Shown: positions 1 through 6,687, numbered from the stretch's first letter. The stretch: DNA of 13,553 nt from an uncultured Clostridia bacterium (GCA_905235695.1 CAJOMW010000011.1:1-13553), one strand, 5' to 3'. The notes: a model not told the origin generated them from the letters alone. Numbers and translations are program-made.

Positions 1-207
1 AAAATATTTATATATGTATTTATTAAGATTATTATATTGTTGTACTATTTTTTTATCATTAAAAAAAAATGCGCATTCTTTTTTTAATATTTTTTCGCAT
101 TTTTCATCTTGACAAAGTCCTAAAACACTAATATAAAATAAAAACATCATTTTAGAAGAAATTCCTACATCATCATCAAAATTTTGCTTTTCAGTAATTA
201 TTTGCAA
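1..207 (-). CDS. partial AT-rich ORF of unknown function, runs out of window
   Basis: Reading the minus strand from position 207 to position 1 gives 69 codons without a stop, so the frame continues beyond the window edge. The predicted peptide is rich in Lys, Asn, Phe and Ile, with a hydrophobic stretch (MMFLFYISVLGLC) followed by a charged part. I do not recognise a family. The start is uncertain: a TTG at 205-207 would overlap the last codons of the WYL gene, an ATG pair at 145-150 is an alternative, and an in-frame TAG at 214-216 limits the upstream extent. Base composition is extremely AT-rich, unlike every other gene here, which suggests recent transfer. The frame could also be chance, because AT-rich DNA read in this direction has few GC-containing codons, but TAA/TAG/TGA would then be expected often. 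Confidence 0.4.
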   Translation of the reverse strand, partial: MQIITEKQNFDDDVGISSKMMFLFYISVLGLCQDEKCEKILKKECAFFFNDKKIVQQYNNLNKYIYKYF

Positions 208-1183
208 CCTTCGCTATACGTTCCTTAAACTCCTCCACCACTTCGCTCGGGTGCAGTATTCTTGCGTCATCTCCGAACGAGAACATCCAGGCGAAAAACT
301 GCGGGCTTACAACGACGTCCGTCTCAAAGGTAAAGTACCCCTCTTTGTCGCTCGGGGACAGGAACATGTCCTTTCCGAAGCGGTCTATGACGACGCTTGC
401 GAGCTTGTCGGCAAATTCAAGGCAGACCTTTTTTGTATCGCCGCCGAACATTGAGAAAACTTTCCTTGAGTAGGAGGATACGTCTGTCTTCTTGAAAAGG
501 TCGGTTCCCTCGCGCTTTGACGACTCGTCTTCCTTTATGGAGTCCATTTTGTCAACCCGATAGTGACGCATCTCACCTCGCTCCGAGTCGTAAGCTATGA
601 GGTAGTAGTTCTCATCGTCCCAGTTGAGGGCGAACGGGCTGACCGTGTACGTCTTTCCGTCGTAGCGGAACACCTTTTTCTTCTGCACGTCGTAGTCGAA
701 GTACTTGAAGGTGACCTTGTGATTGTTTTTTATTGCGGAATGTATCTTATCTACATTATTATATATGGACTCGTTCATGGACTTTACCCTGCCCGACGTG
801 AAGGTCTGCCTGTCAAGCTCGTACGCCTCGTAGCGGCTGCAAAGGGTTTCGAGCTTCTTTATCAGCTCGTCCGACTTCTTTTCTGTTATGAATTTCGACA
901 CCTGTACCGCATCAACGAGAATTTTCAGCTCCTGGAGCTCAAATTCGCGCGAGACGACCTTGTACCACGTCGTCCTCTCGGACTTTTCCTTGCATATATC
1001 CAGCCCGTATAGCGACAGCTGCTCTATATCGTCGTAAATGCTCTTTCTCTCGGCGCTTATTCCGTTTTTTTCAAGATATTCGATGATATCCTTGACGGTC
1101 ACCGCATGGTTTTCGTCCGTATTCTTCAGAAGATAGTCCATAAGCGTGAATAGCTTTAACTTTTGTCTGCTGCTGCGCGGCAT
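191..1183 (-). CDS. WYL-domain transcriptional regulator (YafY/PafC-like)
   Basis: This 330-residue protein is a likely DNA-binding transcription factor controlled by a small ligand or nucleic acid. Residues 1-65 form a winged helix-turn-helix of the DeoR/YafY kind (DYLLKNTDENHAVTVKDI, then ERKSIYDDIEQL as the recognition region). Residues about 140-215 form the WYL domain: the signature appears as YYLIAYD at 193-199, preceded by the SPFALNW strand and followed by HYRVDKM. Residues 250-328 fit the C-terminal WCX extension. Length is normal for the family. The ATG at 1181-1183 has GGGGGTG five bases upstream on the minus strand. It is transcribed away from rpsL. WYL regulators often sit beside phage-defence or stress genes; the only downstream neighbour visible is the AT-rich frame at the window edge. 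Its own target is not visible. Confidence 0.9.
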   Translation of the reverse strand: MPRSSRQKLKLFTLMDYLLKNTDENHAVTVKDIIEYLEKNGISAERKSIYDDIEQLSLYGLDICKEKSERTTWYKVVSREFELQELKILVDAVQVSKFITEKKSDELIKKLETLCSRYEAYELDRQTFTSGRVKSMNESIYNNVDKIHSAIKNNHKVTFKYFDYDVQKKKVFRYDGKTYTVSPFALNWDDENYYLIAYDSERGEMRHYRVDKMDSIKEDESSKREGTDLFKKTDVSSYSRKVFSMFGGDTKKVCLEFADKLASVVIDRFGKDMFLSPSDKEGYFTFETDVVVSPQFFAWMFSFGDDARILHPSEVVEEFKERIAKVANNY

Positions 1184-1201
1184 TTTTACACCCCCGGATT
1201 T

Positions 1202-1234
1202 GAGTTAGGAGTGAGGAGTTAGGAGTGAGGAGTT
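1202..1234. repeat. left arm of alternating heptamer repeat
   Basis: The sequence is four and a half tandem 7-base units that strictly alternate GAGTTAG and GAGTGAG. Its last 24 bases (1211-1234) are a perfect inverted copy of 1571-1594. It lies just upstream of the WYL gene start. It resembles the dispersed short tandem heptamer repeats found between genes in several bacterial groups. Confidence 0.85.
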
Positions 1235-1240
1235 TCGGAC

Positions 1241-1261
1241 GATTTTTGCTGCGCAAAAATC
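1241..1261. repeat. palindromic hairpin next to left heptamer arm
   Basis: GATTTTTGC, a three-base loop TGC, and GCAAAAATC form a perfect 9-bp stem. It shares the core GATTTTTG/CAAAAATC with the two palindromes at 1315-1333 and 1539-1557, so three related hairpins lie within about 320 bases. On the left the order is heptamers then hairpin; on the right it is hairpin then heptamers, giving an overall mirror layout. Confidence 0.75.
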
Positions 1262-1281
1262 TCCAATATCTTTATGTGTTT

Positions 1282-1446
1282 TCAATAACACGAAAAGCCA
1301 TCATTAAATAAAATCAAAAATCGAAGATTTTTGTACAGACTGCTGACAAAGTTTCCTTTCAAAGCCAACGCCATCAGAATGCACAAAGGTACGAGAGTAA
1401 CTATCTGAATTAAAACAAAAAAACGCAGAAAAAGGAAGGTTTTCAT
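1282..1446 (-). CDS. 54-residue hydrophobic ORF inside the repeat element (doubtful)
   Basis: A minus-strand ATG at 1444-1446 opens 54 codons ending in TGA at 1282-1284. The N-terminal 30 residues are strongly hydrophobic (FLFLRFFVLIQIVTLVPLC) and could be one membrane helix. The middle reads through the left terminal repeat of the element as YKNLRFLIL. AAAGG lies a plausible distance upstream of the ATG. The frame is dictated by a repeated element, so it may exist in many genomes without being translated. I consider it more likely incidental than a real gene. Confidence 0.2.
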   Translation of the reverse strand: MKTFLFLRFFVLIQIVTLVPLCILMALALKGNFVSSLYKNLRFLILFNDGFSCY

Positions 1447-1560
1447 TTGAAATTACCTTTATTTTTCTTATTTTTTCTTTTTGCCTTCGTTATTTTGACG
1501 AACTCTATTCTGCGCAGGTGGTTTGTCAGTGCTCTGATCAAAAATCGAAGATTTTTGTAC
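1313..1560. mobile_element. MITE-like non-autonomous element, about 250 bp
   Basis: Both ends carry the same 24-base sequence, which contains the palindrome CAAAAATCGAAGATTTTTG (1315-1333 and 1539-1557). Read inward, the two ends continue as an imperfect inverted repeat: AGACTGCTGACAAA at 1337-1350 against the complement of 1522-1535 (11 of 14 match). The interior has no transposase. Terminal inverted repeats, small size and an intergenic position fit a miniature inverted-repeat transposable element. A clear target-site duplication was not found. It could instead be a REP/BIME-like extragenic palindrome cluster. Confidence 0.55.
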
Positions 1561-1563
1561 CTT

Positions 1564-1596
1564 AACTCCTAACTCCTCACTCCTAACTCCTCACTT
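1564..1596. repeat. right arm of alternating heptamer repeat (inverted)
   Basis: Inverted copy of the heptamer array at 1202-1234, with units AACTCCT and CACTCCT alternating. The segment 1571-1594 is a perfect 24-base reverse complement of 1211-1234. Six bases separate it from the palindrome at 1539-1557. The two arms bracket about 330 bases of intergenic DNA. Confidence 0.85.
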
Positions 1597-1615
1597 ATTC
1601 TCTTTGTTTGACAAT

Positions 1616-1644
1616 ATTATACATTATTTCTTCCCCACAATCAA
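1616..1644 (-). promoter_or_regulatory. minus-strand sigma-A promoter, probably for the WYL gene
   Basis: On the minus strand TTGATT (1639-1644) is followed after exactly 17 bases by TATAAT (1616-1621). Transcription would start near 1609 and reach the WYL start at 1183 only after crossing the whole repeat structure, giving an unusually long leader of about 425 bases. The element may have landed between an older promoter and its gene. Confidence 0.6.
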
Positions 1645-1731
1645 TACCCGAGGCAAAATATTTGTGCAAAATATACTAAAAAGCCATGCTGTGGGTAATA
1701 ATAGTAAACAAAAAAGAGATTTTTTGGCAGG

Positions 1732-1775
1732 TTTTAAAAATTTTTCTTGACAATCGCGGCGAATTCATTTATAAT
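1732..1775 (+). promoter_or_regulatory. consensus promoter of the str operon (rpsL)
   Basis: TTGACA at 1747-1752 and TATAAT at 1770-1775 are separated by exactly 17 bases, a full match to the sigma-A consensus. An A/T-only run just upstream (about 1732-1745) fits an UP element. Transcription should start about 70 bases before the rpsL start codon. Confidence 0.93.
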
Positions 1776-1789
1776 TTAAAGGCTGATTA

Positions 1790-1820
1790 GTGTCAGTTAC
1801 TATGCGTCATTGTAACACAC
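1790..1820 (+). promoter_or_regulatory. hairpin in the rpsL 5' leader
   Basis: GTGT (1790-1793) and GTTAC (1796-1800) pair with GTAAC (1812-1816) and ACAC (1817-1820), leaving a two-base bulge and an 11-base loop. It sits at the 5' end of the leader and ends 20 bases before the AGGAGGT ribosome site. A role in transcript stability or ribosomal-protein feedback is possible but inferred. Confidence 0.4.
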
Positions 1821-1852
1821 GAAAGGTAATAATTTAGAACAGGAGGTGCGGT

Positions 1853-2266
1853 ATGCCAACCTTTAACCAATTAGTAAGAAAGGGACGTTCGGAATCCAAG
1901 AGATCCAAGTCTTCCGCTCTTCTCAAGGGATATAACACCCTTACGAAGCAGCAGACCGACCTTGCTTCTCCTCAGAAGAGAGGCGTTTGCACGAAGGTAT
2001 CGACCAAGACGCCTAAGAAGCCTAACTCTGCGCTCAGAAAAATAGCGAGAGTAAGACTTACCAACGGCATCGAAGTTACTTCGTATATTCCCGGTATCGG
2101 TCACAACTTACAGGAACACAGCGTTGTCCTTATCCGCGGCGGAAGAGTCAAGGACCTTCCCGGTGTGCGTTATCACATCATTCGCGGAACGCTCGACACG
2201 CAGGGTGTTGCCGGTAGAAATCAGTCCCGCTCTAAGTACGGCGCTAAGAAAGAAAAGAAAAAGTAA
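1853..2266 (+). CDS. rpsL: 30S ribosomal protein S12
   Basis: S12 sits at the decoding centre of the small subunit and contacts the codon-anticodon helix. The 137 residues show the family core in order: NQLVRKGR at 5-12, QKRGVCTKV at 41-49, TPKKPNSALRK at 53-63, GHNLQEHS at 83-90 and RGGRVKDLPGVRYH at 95-108, ending in a basic tail. The longer N-terminal stretch (about residues 13-38) is the form seen in Bacillus and clostridia rather than the 124-residue E. coli form. Both lysines of the TPKKPN loop (55, 56), where streptomycin-resistance changes usually fall, are unchanged. AGGAGGT at 1841-1847 precedes the ATG. It is first in the operon. Confidence 0.99.
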   Translation: MPTFNQLVRKGRSESKRSKSSALLKGYNTLTKQQTDLASPQKRGVCTKVSTKTPKKPNSALRKIARVRLTNGIEVTSYIPGIGHNLQEHSVVLIRGGRVKDLPGVRYHIIRGTLDTQGVAGRNQSRSKYGAKKEKKK

Positions 2267-2429
2267 GGCGCACGTATCGCTTTAATGAGCGAAAAATGGT
2301 ATTTTGGAGAGGTTTACTGCACATAATATATATACTATGTTTGCGCGGTACAAAATCTCACAAAGTGCTGACGGAAGGTAATCATTTCGAGTACCTGTGA
2401 ATTCATTTTTTATGAAGGAGGGAAGTATA
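2267..2429 (+). promoter_or_regulatory. long rpsL-rpsG spacer, possible S7 control region
   Basis: This 163-base gap is long for adjacent ribosomal genes. It holds a small stem, TCGCT (2277-2281) with AGCGA (2288-2292), and a long-range match GGTAC (2347-2351) with GTACC (2391-2395) that would fold the region before the rpsG ribosome site. A weak promoter, TTGGAG (2304-2309) with TATATA (2327-2332) at 17 bases, is also possible. In E. coli S7 represses its own operon by binding this same spacer; whether that holds here is inference. Confidence 0.35.
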
Positions 2430-2897
2430 GTGCCAAGAAGAGGTTCTGTACCCAAGAGAGACGTACTCCCCGATCCGCTGTACAACTCAAAGCTCGTAAC
2501 AAAGCTTATCAACAACATCATGTACGACGGCAAGAAGGGCGTAGCTCAGAAAATAGTATATGACGCATTTGATATCATCAACGAGAAGATCGGCGATCCG
2601 CTCGAGAACTTCCAGAAAGCTCTCGAGAACATAATGCCCGTTCTCGAAGTAAAGGCACGCAGAGTCGGCGGTTCTACCTATCAGGTTCCTATGGAAGTAA
2701 GACCTGAGAGAAGACAGACGCTGGGACTGCGCTGGCTGACGGTATACGCACGCGCAAGGAGCGAGAAGAATATGTCCGAACGCCTCGCAGGCGAGATAAT
2801 GGACGCTGTAAACGGACTCGGTTCTGCGGTCAAGAAGCGCGAAGATACTCACAAGATGGCAGAGGCAAACAAGGCTTTTGCTCACTACAGATATTGA
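2430..2897 (+). CDS. rpsG: 30S ribosomal protein S7
   Basis: S7 nucleates assembly of the 30S head by binding the 3' domain of 16S rRNA and lies near the E site. The 155 residues begin MPRRGSVPKRDVLPDPLYNS and contain the typical VEVKARRVGGSTYQVPMEVRPERR-type core (seen around residues 72-95) and the C-terminal AEANKAFAHYRY. I chose the GTG at 2430-2432: AAGGAGGG at 2415-2422 lies seven bases before it and the product then starts exactly as S7 does. An in-frame GTG at 2397 would add 11 residues that are not conserved and that include the ribosome site itself. Length matches the family (about 156). Confidence 0.98.
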   Translation: MPRRGSVPKRDVLPDPLYNSKLVTKLINNIMYDGKKGVAQKIVYDAFDIINEKIGDPLENFQKALENIMPVLEVKARRVGGSTYQVPMEVRPERRQTLGLRWLTVYARARSEKNMSERLAGEIMDAVNGLGSAVKKREDTHKMAEANKAFAHYRY

Positions 2898-2933
2898 TCT
2901 GTTTTGCACATTTATTAAGGAGACAATCATTTA

Positions 2934-5015
2934 ATGCCGAGAGAATACTCACTTGAAAACACAAGAAATATTGGTATAATGGCACATATAGACGCCGGAA
3001 AGACCACAACCACCGAGCGTATACTGTTTTATACCGGTAAGACGCATAAGATAGGTGAAACTCACGACGGCTCCGCAACCATGGACTGGATGGAACAGGA
3101 ACAGGAGAGAGGTATAACCATTACCTCCGCCGCTACGACCTGTTTCTGGAAGGGTAACCGTATAAACATCATCGACACCCCCGGTCACGTTGACTTTACC
3201 GTCGAGGTTGAGCGTTCACTAAGAGTACTTGACGGCTCTGTAACCGTATTCTGCGCAAAGGGCGGCGTTGAGCCCCAGTCGGAAACGGTTTGGCGTCAGG
3301 CTGATAAGTACGGCGTACCGCGCATGGCCTATGTAAACAAGATGGATATAATGGGCGCTAATTTCTACCGTGTCGTAGACATGATGAAGGAACGCCTCAA
3401 GGCAAACGCAGTGCCGATACAGCTTCCGATAGGCAAGGAAGAGACCTTTAAGGGAATAATCGACCTTGTCAGAATGAAGGCTGAAATATACACCAACGAC
3501 CTCGGTACTAATATCGAGGAAACGGAAATTCCGGACGATATGAAGGAGCTTGCGGACAAGTACCGCGCAGAGCTCATCGAACACGTTGCGGAAACCGACG
3601 AAGAGCTGCTTGAAAAGTACATGAACGGCGAGGAGTTCACCGTTGAGGAAATCAAGACAGCCATAAGAAAATCGACGATAGCAAACACCATGGTTCCCGT
3701 AACCTGCGGAACTTCCTACAAGAACAAGGGCGTTCAGCTTCTGCTCGACGCAATAGTTGACTTTATGCCTTCTCCTGTAGACGTTCCCGCCATAAAGGGT
3801 ACCGATATGGACGGAAACGAGACAGAGCGTCACAGCTCCGACACCGAGCCGTTCTCGGCGCTTGCTTTCAAGATAGCAACCGACCCGTTCGTAGGAAGAC
3901 TCTGCTTCGTAAGAGTTTACTCCGGTACGATAAAGCAGGGCGACACGGTTTATAACTCCACAAAGCGCGGCAGAGAGAGATTCGGCAGAATCGTCCTCAT
4001 GCACGCAAATCATCGTGAAGACGTCGAACAGATATACGCAGGCGACATCGCGGCGGTCATCGGTGTAAAGAACACCACGACCGGCGACACTCTCTGCGAC
4101 GAGAACAACGCCGTTATCCTTGAGTCCATGGAGTTTCCGGAGCCCGTTATCAAAGTCGCTATCGAGCCCAAGACCAAGGCAGGTCAGGAAAAGATGGGCA
4201 TAGCCCTTTCAAAGCTTGCCGAGGAAGACCCGACCTTCCGTGCATACACGGACGAGGATACGGGACAGACCATAATAGCAGGTATGGGCGAGCTTCACCT
4301 CGAAATAATCGTAGACAGACTTCTCCGTGAGTTCAAGGTCGAAGCAAACGTAGGTCAGCCTCAGGTTTCCTATAAGGAAGCTATAAGAAAGAGCGCTGAC
4401 GTAGACATGAAATACGCACGTCAGTCCGGCGGTAAAGGTCAGTACGGTCACGTTAAGATCATCGTTGAGCCGAACGAACCCGGCAAGGGCTACGTATTCG
4501 AAAACAAGGTTGTCGGCGGTGCTATCCCGAAGGAATACATCCCGGCAGTTGACGCAGGTATCCAGGGCGCCATGATGAGCGGTGTGCTTGCGGGCTATCA
4601 GGTAGTTGACCTGAAGGTCACGCTTTACGACGGCTCTTACCACGAAGTCGACTCGTCTGAAATGGCGTTCAAGATAGCAGGTTCAATGGCTCTTAAGGAA
4701 GCGCTCCGCAAGGCGGATCCCGTGCTCACCGAGCCGATAATGAAAGTCGTCGTAGTCGTCCCCGACGATTACATGGGCGACGTCATAGGCGACCTCAACT
4801 CGCGCCGCGGTCAGATACAGAGTCTCGATCCTATAGCCGGCGGACAGCAGATAACCGCAATGGTTCCGCTTTCACAGATGTTCGGCTATGCGACCGACCT
4901 CCGTTCAAAGACGCAGGGCAGAGGTACCTACGTTATGGAACCCAGCCACTACGCTGAAGTTCCCAAGAACATTCAGGATACTATCGTTTCCGCAAGAGGT
5001 AAGTCCGAGAAATAA
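2934..5015 (+). CDS. fusA: translation elongation factor G
   Basis: EF-G is the GTPase that drives translocation of tRNA and mRNA on the ribosome and helps recycle it. The 693 residues match the family length. GTPase motifs are all present: AHIDAGKT at 17-24 (P-loop), RGITIT at 59-64 (switch I), DTPGH at 81-85 (switch II) and NKMD at 135-138. Domain II (about 290-400), domain III, domain IV (SGGKGQYGHV near residue 500, the part reaching into the decoding site) and the C-terminal domain V follow in order. AAGGAGA at 2917-2923 precedes the ATG, and only 36 bases separate it from rpsG, so the genes are co-transcribed. I see no internal break. Confidence 0.99.
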   Translation: MPREYSLENTRNIGIMAHIDAGKTTTTERILFYTGKTHKIGETHDGSATMDWMEQEQERGITITSAATTCFWKGNRINIIDTPGHVDFTVEVERSLRVLDGSVTVFCAKGGVEPQSETVWRQADKYGVPRMAYVNKMDIMGANFYRVVDMMKERLKANAVPIQLPIGKEETFKGIIDLVRMKAEIYTNDLGTNIEETEIPDDMKELADKYRAELIEHVAETDEELLEKYMNGEEFTVEEIKTAIRKSTIANTMVPVTCGTSYKNKGVQLLLDAIVDFMPSPVDVPAIKGTDMDGNETERHSSDTEPFSALAFKIATDPFVGRLCFVRVYSGTIKQGDTVYNSTKRGRERFGRIVLMHANHREDVEQIYAGDIAAVIGVKNTTTGDTLCDENNAVILESMEFPEPVIKVAIEPKTKAGQEKMGIALSKLAEEDPTFRAYTDEDTGQTIIAGMGELHLEIIVDRLLREFKVEANVGQPQVSYKEAIRKSADVDMKYARQSGGKGQYGHVKIIVEPNEPGKGYVFENKVVGGAIPKEYIPAVDAGIQGAMMSGVLAGYQVVDLKVTLYDGSYHEVDSSEMAFKIAGSMALKEALRKADPVLTEPIMKVVVVVPDDYMGDVIGDLNSRRGQIQSLDPIAGGQQITAMVPLSQMFGYATDLRSKTQGRGTYVMEPSHYAEVPKNIQDTIVSARGKSEK

Positions 5016-5085
5016 GACTTTTACCGCGAAACGAATGTAAAAATGCATAAGTATTAACAAAATGTAAATTATAACTTTGTTGATA

Positions 5086-5114
5086 TTGACACTTTTTGCA
5101 TATTTAAGTATAAT
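5086..5114 (+). promoter_or_regulatory. consensus promoter of tuf
   Basis: TTGACA (5086-5091) and TATAAT (5109-5114) with a 17-base spacer match the sigma-A consensus fully. It lies in the 144-base gap after fusA, about 45 bases before the tuf start. No convincing terminator precedes it, so tuf probably receives both operon read-through and its own transcription. Confidence 0.92.
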
Positions 5115-5159
5115 GAAACAGTAAGCAAAAAATATTTACTTTTTTAGGAGGAAATTACA

Positions 5160-6365
5160 ATGGCAAAGGCAAAATTTGAAAGAACTAAGCCCCATGTCAA
5201 CATTGGTACTATAGGCCACGTTGACCATGGTAAGACCACTCTTACCGCAGCAATCACGAAGACGCTCTCTATGGCTAACGGCGTTAACGAGTTCATGGCA
5301 TACGACCAGATCGACAACGCTCCCGAGGAAAGAGCAAGAGGTATTACGATAAATACCAGACACGTTGAATACGAAACAGACAAGAGACACTATGCACACG
5401 TTGACTGCCCCGGTCATGCTGACTACGTTAAGAACATGATTACCGGTGCTGCTCAGATGGACGGTGCTATCCTCGTTGTTGCAGGTACCGACGGTCCTAT
5501 GCAGCAGACTCGTGAGCACATCCTTCTCGCTCGTCAGGTTGGCGTTCCTGCAATGGTTGTTTTCCTTAACAAGTGCGACCTCGTTGACGACGAAGAGCTC
5601 CTCGACCTCGTTGAGATGGAGACCAGAGACCTTCTCTCGTCCTACGACTTCCCGGGCGACGATATTCCGATAATCCGCGGTTCCGCAAGAGTTGCTCTTG
5701 ACAGCACCTCTACCGATCCCAACGCACCCGAGTACAAGTGCATCCATGAGCTTATGGACGCAGTTGACGATTATATTCCTACTCCTGACCGTGCTGCTGA
5801 CCAGCCGTTCCTTATGCCTGTCGAGGACGTATTCTCGATTTCCGGCCGTGGTACGGTTGCAACCGGTAGAGTTGAAAGAGGCCAGGTAAAGATGGCTGAC
5901 GAAGTTGAGATAGTCGGCCTCCAGGACGAAGCAAGAAAGACCACCGTAACCGGTATCGAAATGTTCCACAAGATGATGGACTATGCAGAAGCCGGCGACA
6001 ACATCGGTGCGCTTCTCCGCGGTATAGCTAAGAACGAGATCGAAAGAGGACAGGTTCTTGCTAAGCCCGGTACGATAACTCCTCACACCAAGTTCGTTGG
6101 ACAGGTTTACGTTCTTACCGAAAAGGAAGGCGGACGTCATAAGCCCTTCTTCTCGAACTACAGACCTCAGTTCTATTTCAGAACGACCGACGTTACCGGT
6201 ATCATCACTCTCCCTGACGGAGTAGAAATGTGCAACCCCGGTGACAACGTTGACATGAACGTTGAGCTCATCACGCCTATCGCTATGGAAAAGGGACTTC
6301 GTTTCGCTATCCGTGAAGGCGGCAGAACCGTTGGTTCAGGCGTCGTTATCGACATCAAGGCATAA
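5160..6365 (+). CDS. tuf: translation elongation factor Tu
   Basis: EF-Tu delivers aminoacyl-tRNA to the ribosomal A site in a GTP-dependent way. The 401-residue product shows GHVDHGKT at 19-26, RGITI at 60-64, DCPGH at 82-86 (the last His is the catalytic one), NKCD at 137-140 and GSA at 174-176. Beta-barrel domains II and III follow (for example GRGTVATGRVERG near 222-235 and FRTTDVTG near 340). It is slightly longer than the 394-residue E. coli protein, largely through a loop around residues 181-192. AGGAGG at 5146-5151 lies eight bases before the ATG. It ends the str operon, and the S10 ribosomal operon that often follows is absent. Confidence 0.99.
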   Translation: MAKAKFERTKPHVNIGTIGHVDHGKTTLTAAITKTLSMANGVNEFMAYDQIDNAPEERARGITINTRHVEYETDKRHYAHVDCPGHADYVKNMITGAAQMDGAILVVAGTDGPMQQTREHILLARQVGVPAMVVFLNKCDLVDDEELLDLVEMETRDLLSSYDFPGDDIPIIRGSARVALDSTSTDPNAPEYKCIHELMDAVDDYIPTPDRAADQPFLMPVEDVFSISGRGTVATGRVERGQVKMADEVEIVGLQDEARKTTVTGIEMFHKMMDYAEAGDNIGALLRGIAKNEIERGQVLAKPGTITPHTKFVGQVYVLTEKEGGRHKPFFSNYRPQFYFRTTDVTGIITLPDGVEMCNPGDNVDMNVELITPIAMEKGLRFAIREGGRTVGSGVVIDIKA

Positions 6366-6392
6366 CTGAGACAGTTTTAACTTTGATACAAA

Positions 6393-6418
6393 GGGACGGA
6401 CGGGTGACCGTCCGTCCC
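6393..6418 (+). terminator. GC-rich hairpin after tuf, weak U-tract
   Basis: GGGACGGACGG and CCGTCCGTCCC form a perfect 11-bp stem closed by a GTGA (GNRA-type) loop, 28 bases after the tuf stop. The following bases (ATAGCAATTTAATC) are not a proper T run, so termination may be incomplete or the stem may mainly protect the mRNA end. Confidence 0.7.
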
Positions 6419-6434
6419 ATAGCAATTTAATCAG

Positions 6435-6589
6435 ACCATGTTTTCAGGGCAGGGAGAATTTCCCTACCGGCGGTATAGTCCGAGGGCGGCGCAGTGTTTC
6501 TGACCTTTTACGCGCAGGCAGATTTGGTGAGCGGAGTTTTCCGCAATTCCAAAACCGACAGTATAGTCTGGATAAAGAGAAGATATGGT
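6435..6589 (+). promoter_or_regulatory. FMN riboswitch (RFN element) aptamer
   Basis: The conserved RFN core is visible: CAGGGCAGGG near 6445, TTCCCTACCGGCGGTATAGT near 6460-6479, then GATTTGGTGAG and CAGTATAGTCTGGAT near 6559-6573, ending GAGAAGAT. The closing P1 stem can be drawn as 11 pairs between 6435-6445 and 6579-6589, counting two G-U pairs. FMN binding to this RNA is known to shut off riboflavin synthesis or uptake genes, and the next gene is a riboflavin transporter subunit. Confidence 0.95.
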
Positions 6590-6637
6590 AAGTCGGTCTT
6601 TTATGTCTGTGTACATATCAAGCGGCTTATCTGTCAG

Positions 6638-6672
6638 CCCGAAAGCGCAAGCTTTTCGGGATATTTTATTTT
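6638..6672 (+). terminator. riboswitch expression-platform terminator
   Basis: CCCGAAAGC, loop GCAA, and GCTTTTCGGG form a stem with one bulged T (6638-6660), followed by the T-rich run ATATTTTATTTT and then directly by the AAGGAG of ribU. This is the usual place for an FMN-controlled transcription terminator. The stem is so close to the ribosome site that it could also affect translation. Confidence 0.7.
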
Positions 6673-6687
6673 AAGGAGCTGTTTAGT

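Noticed and set aside
563..1012. 149-residue plus-strand ORF opposite the WYL gene
   Set aside because: No ribosome site or domain; the opposite strand encodes a clear regulator.
1202..1596. CRISPR array
   Set aside because: The repeats are 7-base tandem units and inverted pairs; there are no regular spacers and no cas genes.
3219..4013. 264-residue minus-strand ORF opposite fusA
   Set aside because: It lies entirely within a well-conserved EF-G gene, has no ribosome site and no recognisable domain; it reflects codon bias of the other strand.
5019..5042. Terminator after fusA
   Set aside because: TTTTAC/GTAAAA is only a six-pair A/T stem with a 12-base loop and no T run.
5136..6140. 334-residue minus-strand ORF opposite tuf
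   Set aside because: Fully antisense to EF-Tu, whose every motif is intact; the composition is that of a mirror frame.
6404..6431. Promoter GTGACC-16-TTTAAT overlapping the tuf hairpin
   Set aside because: The -35 is poor, and the predicted start would cut off the first bases of the riboswitch P1 stem.
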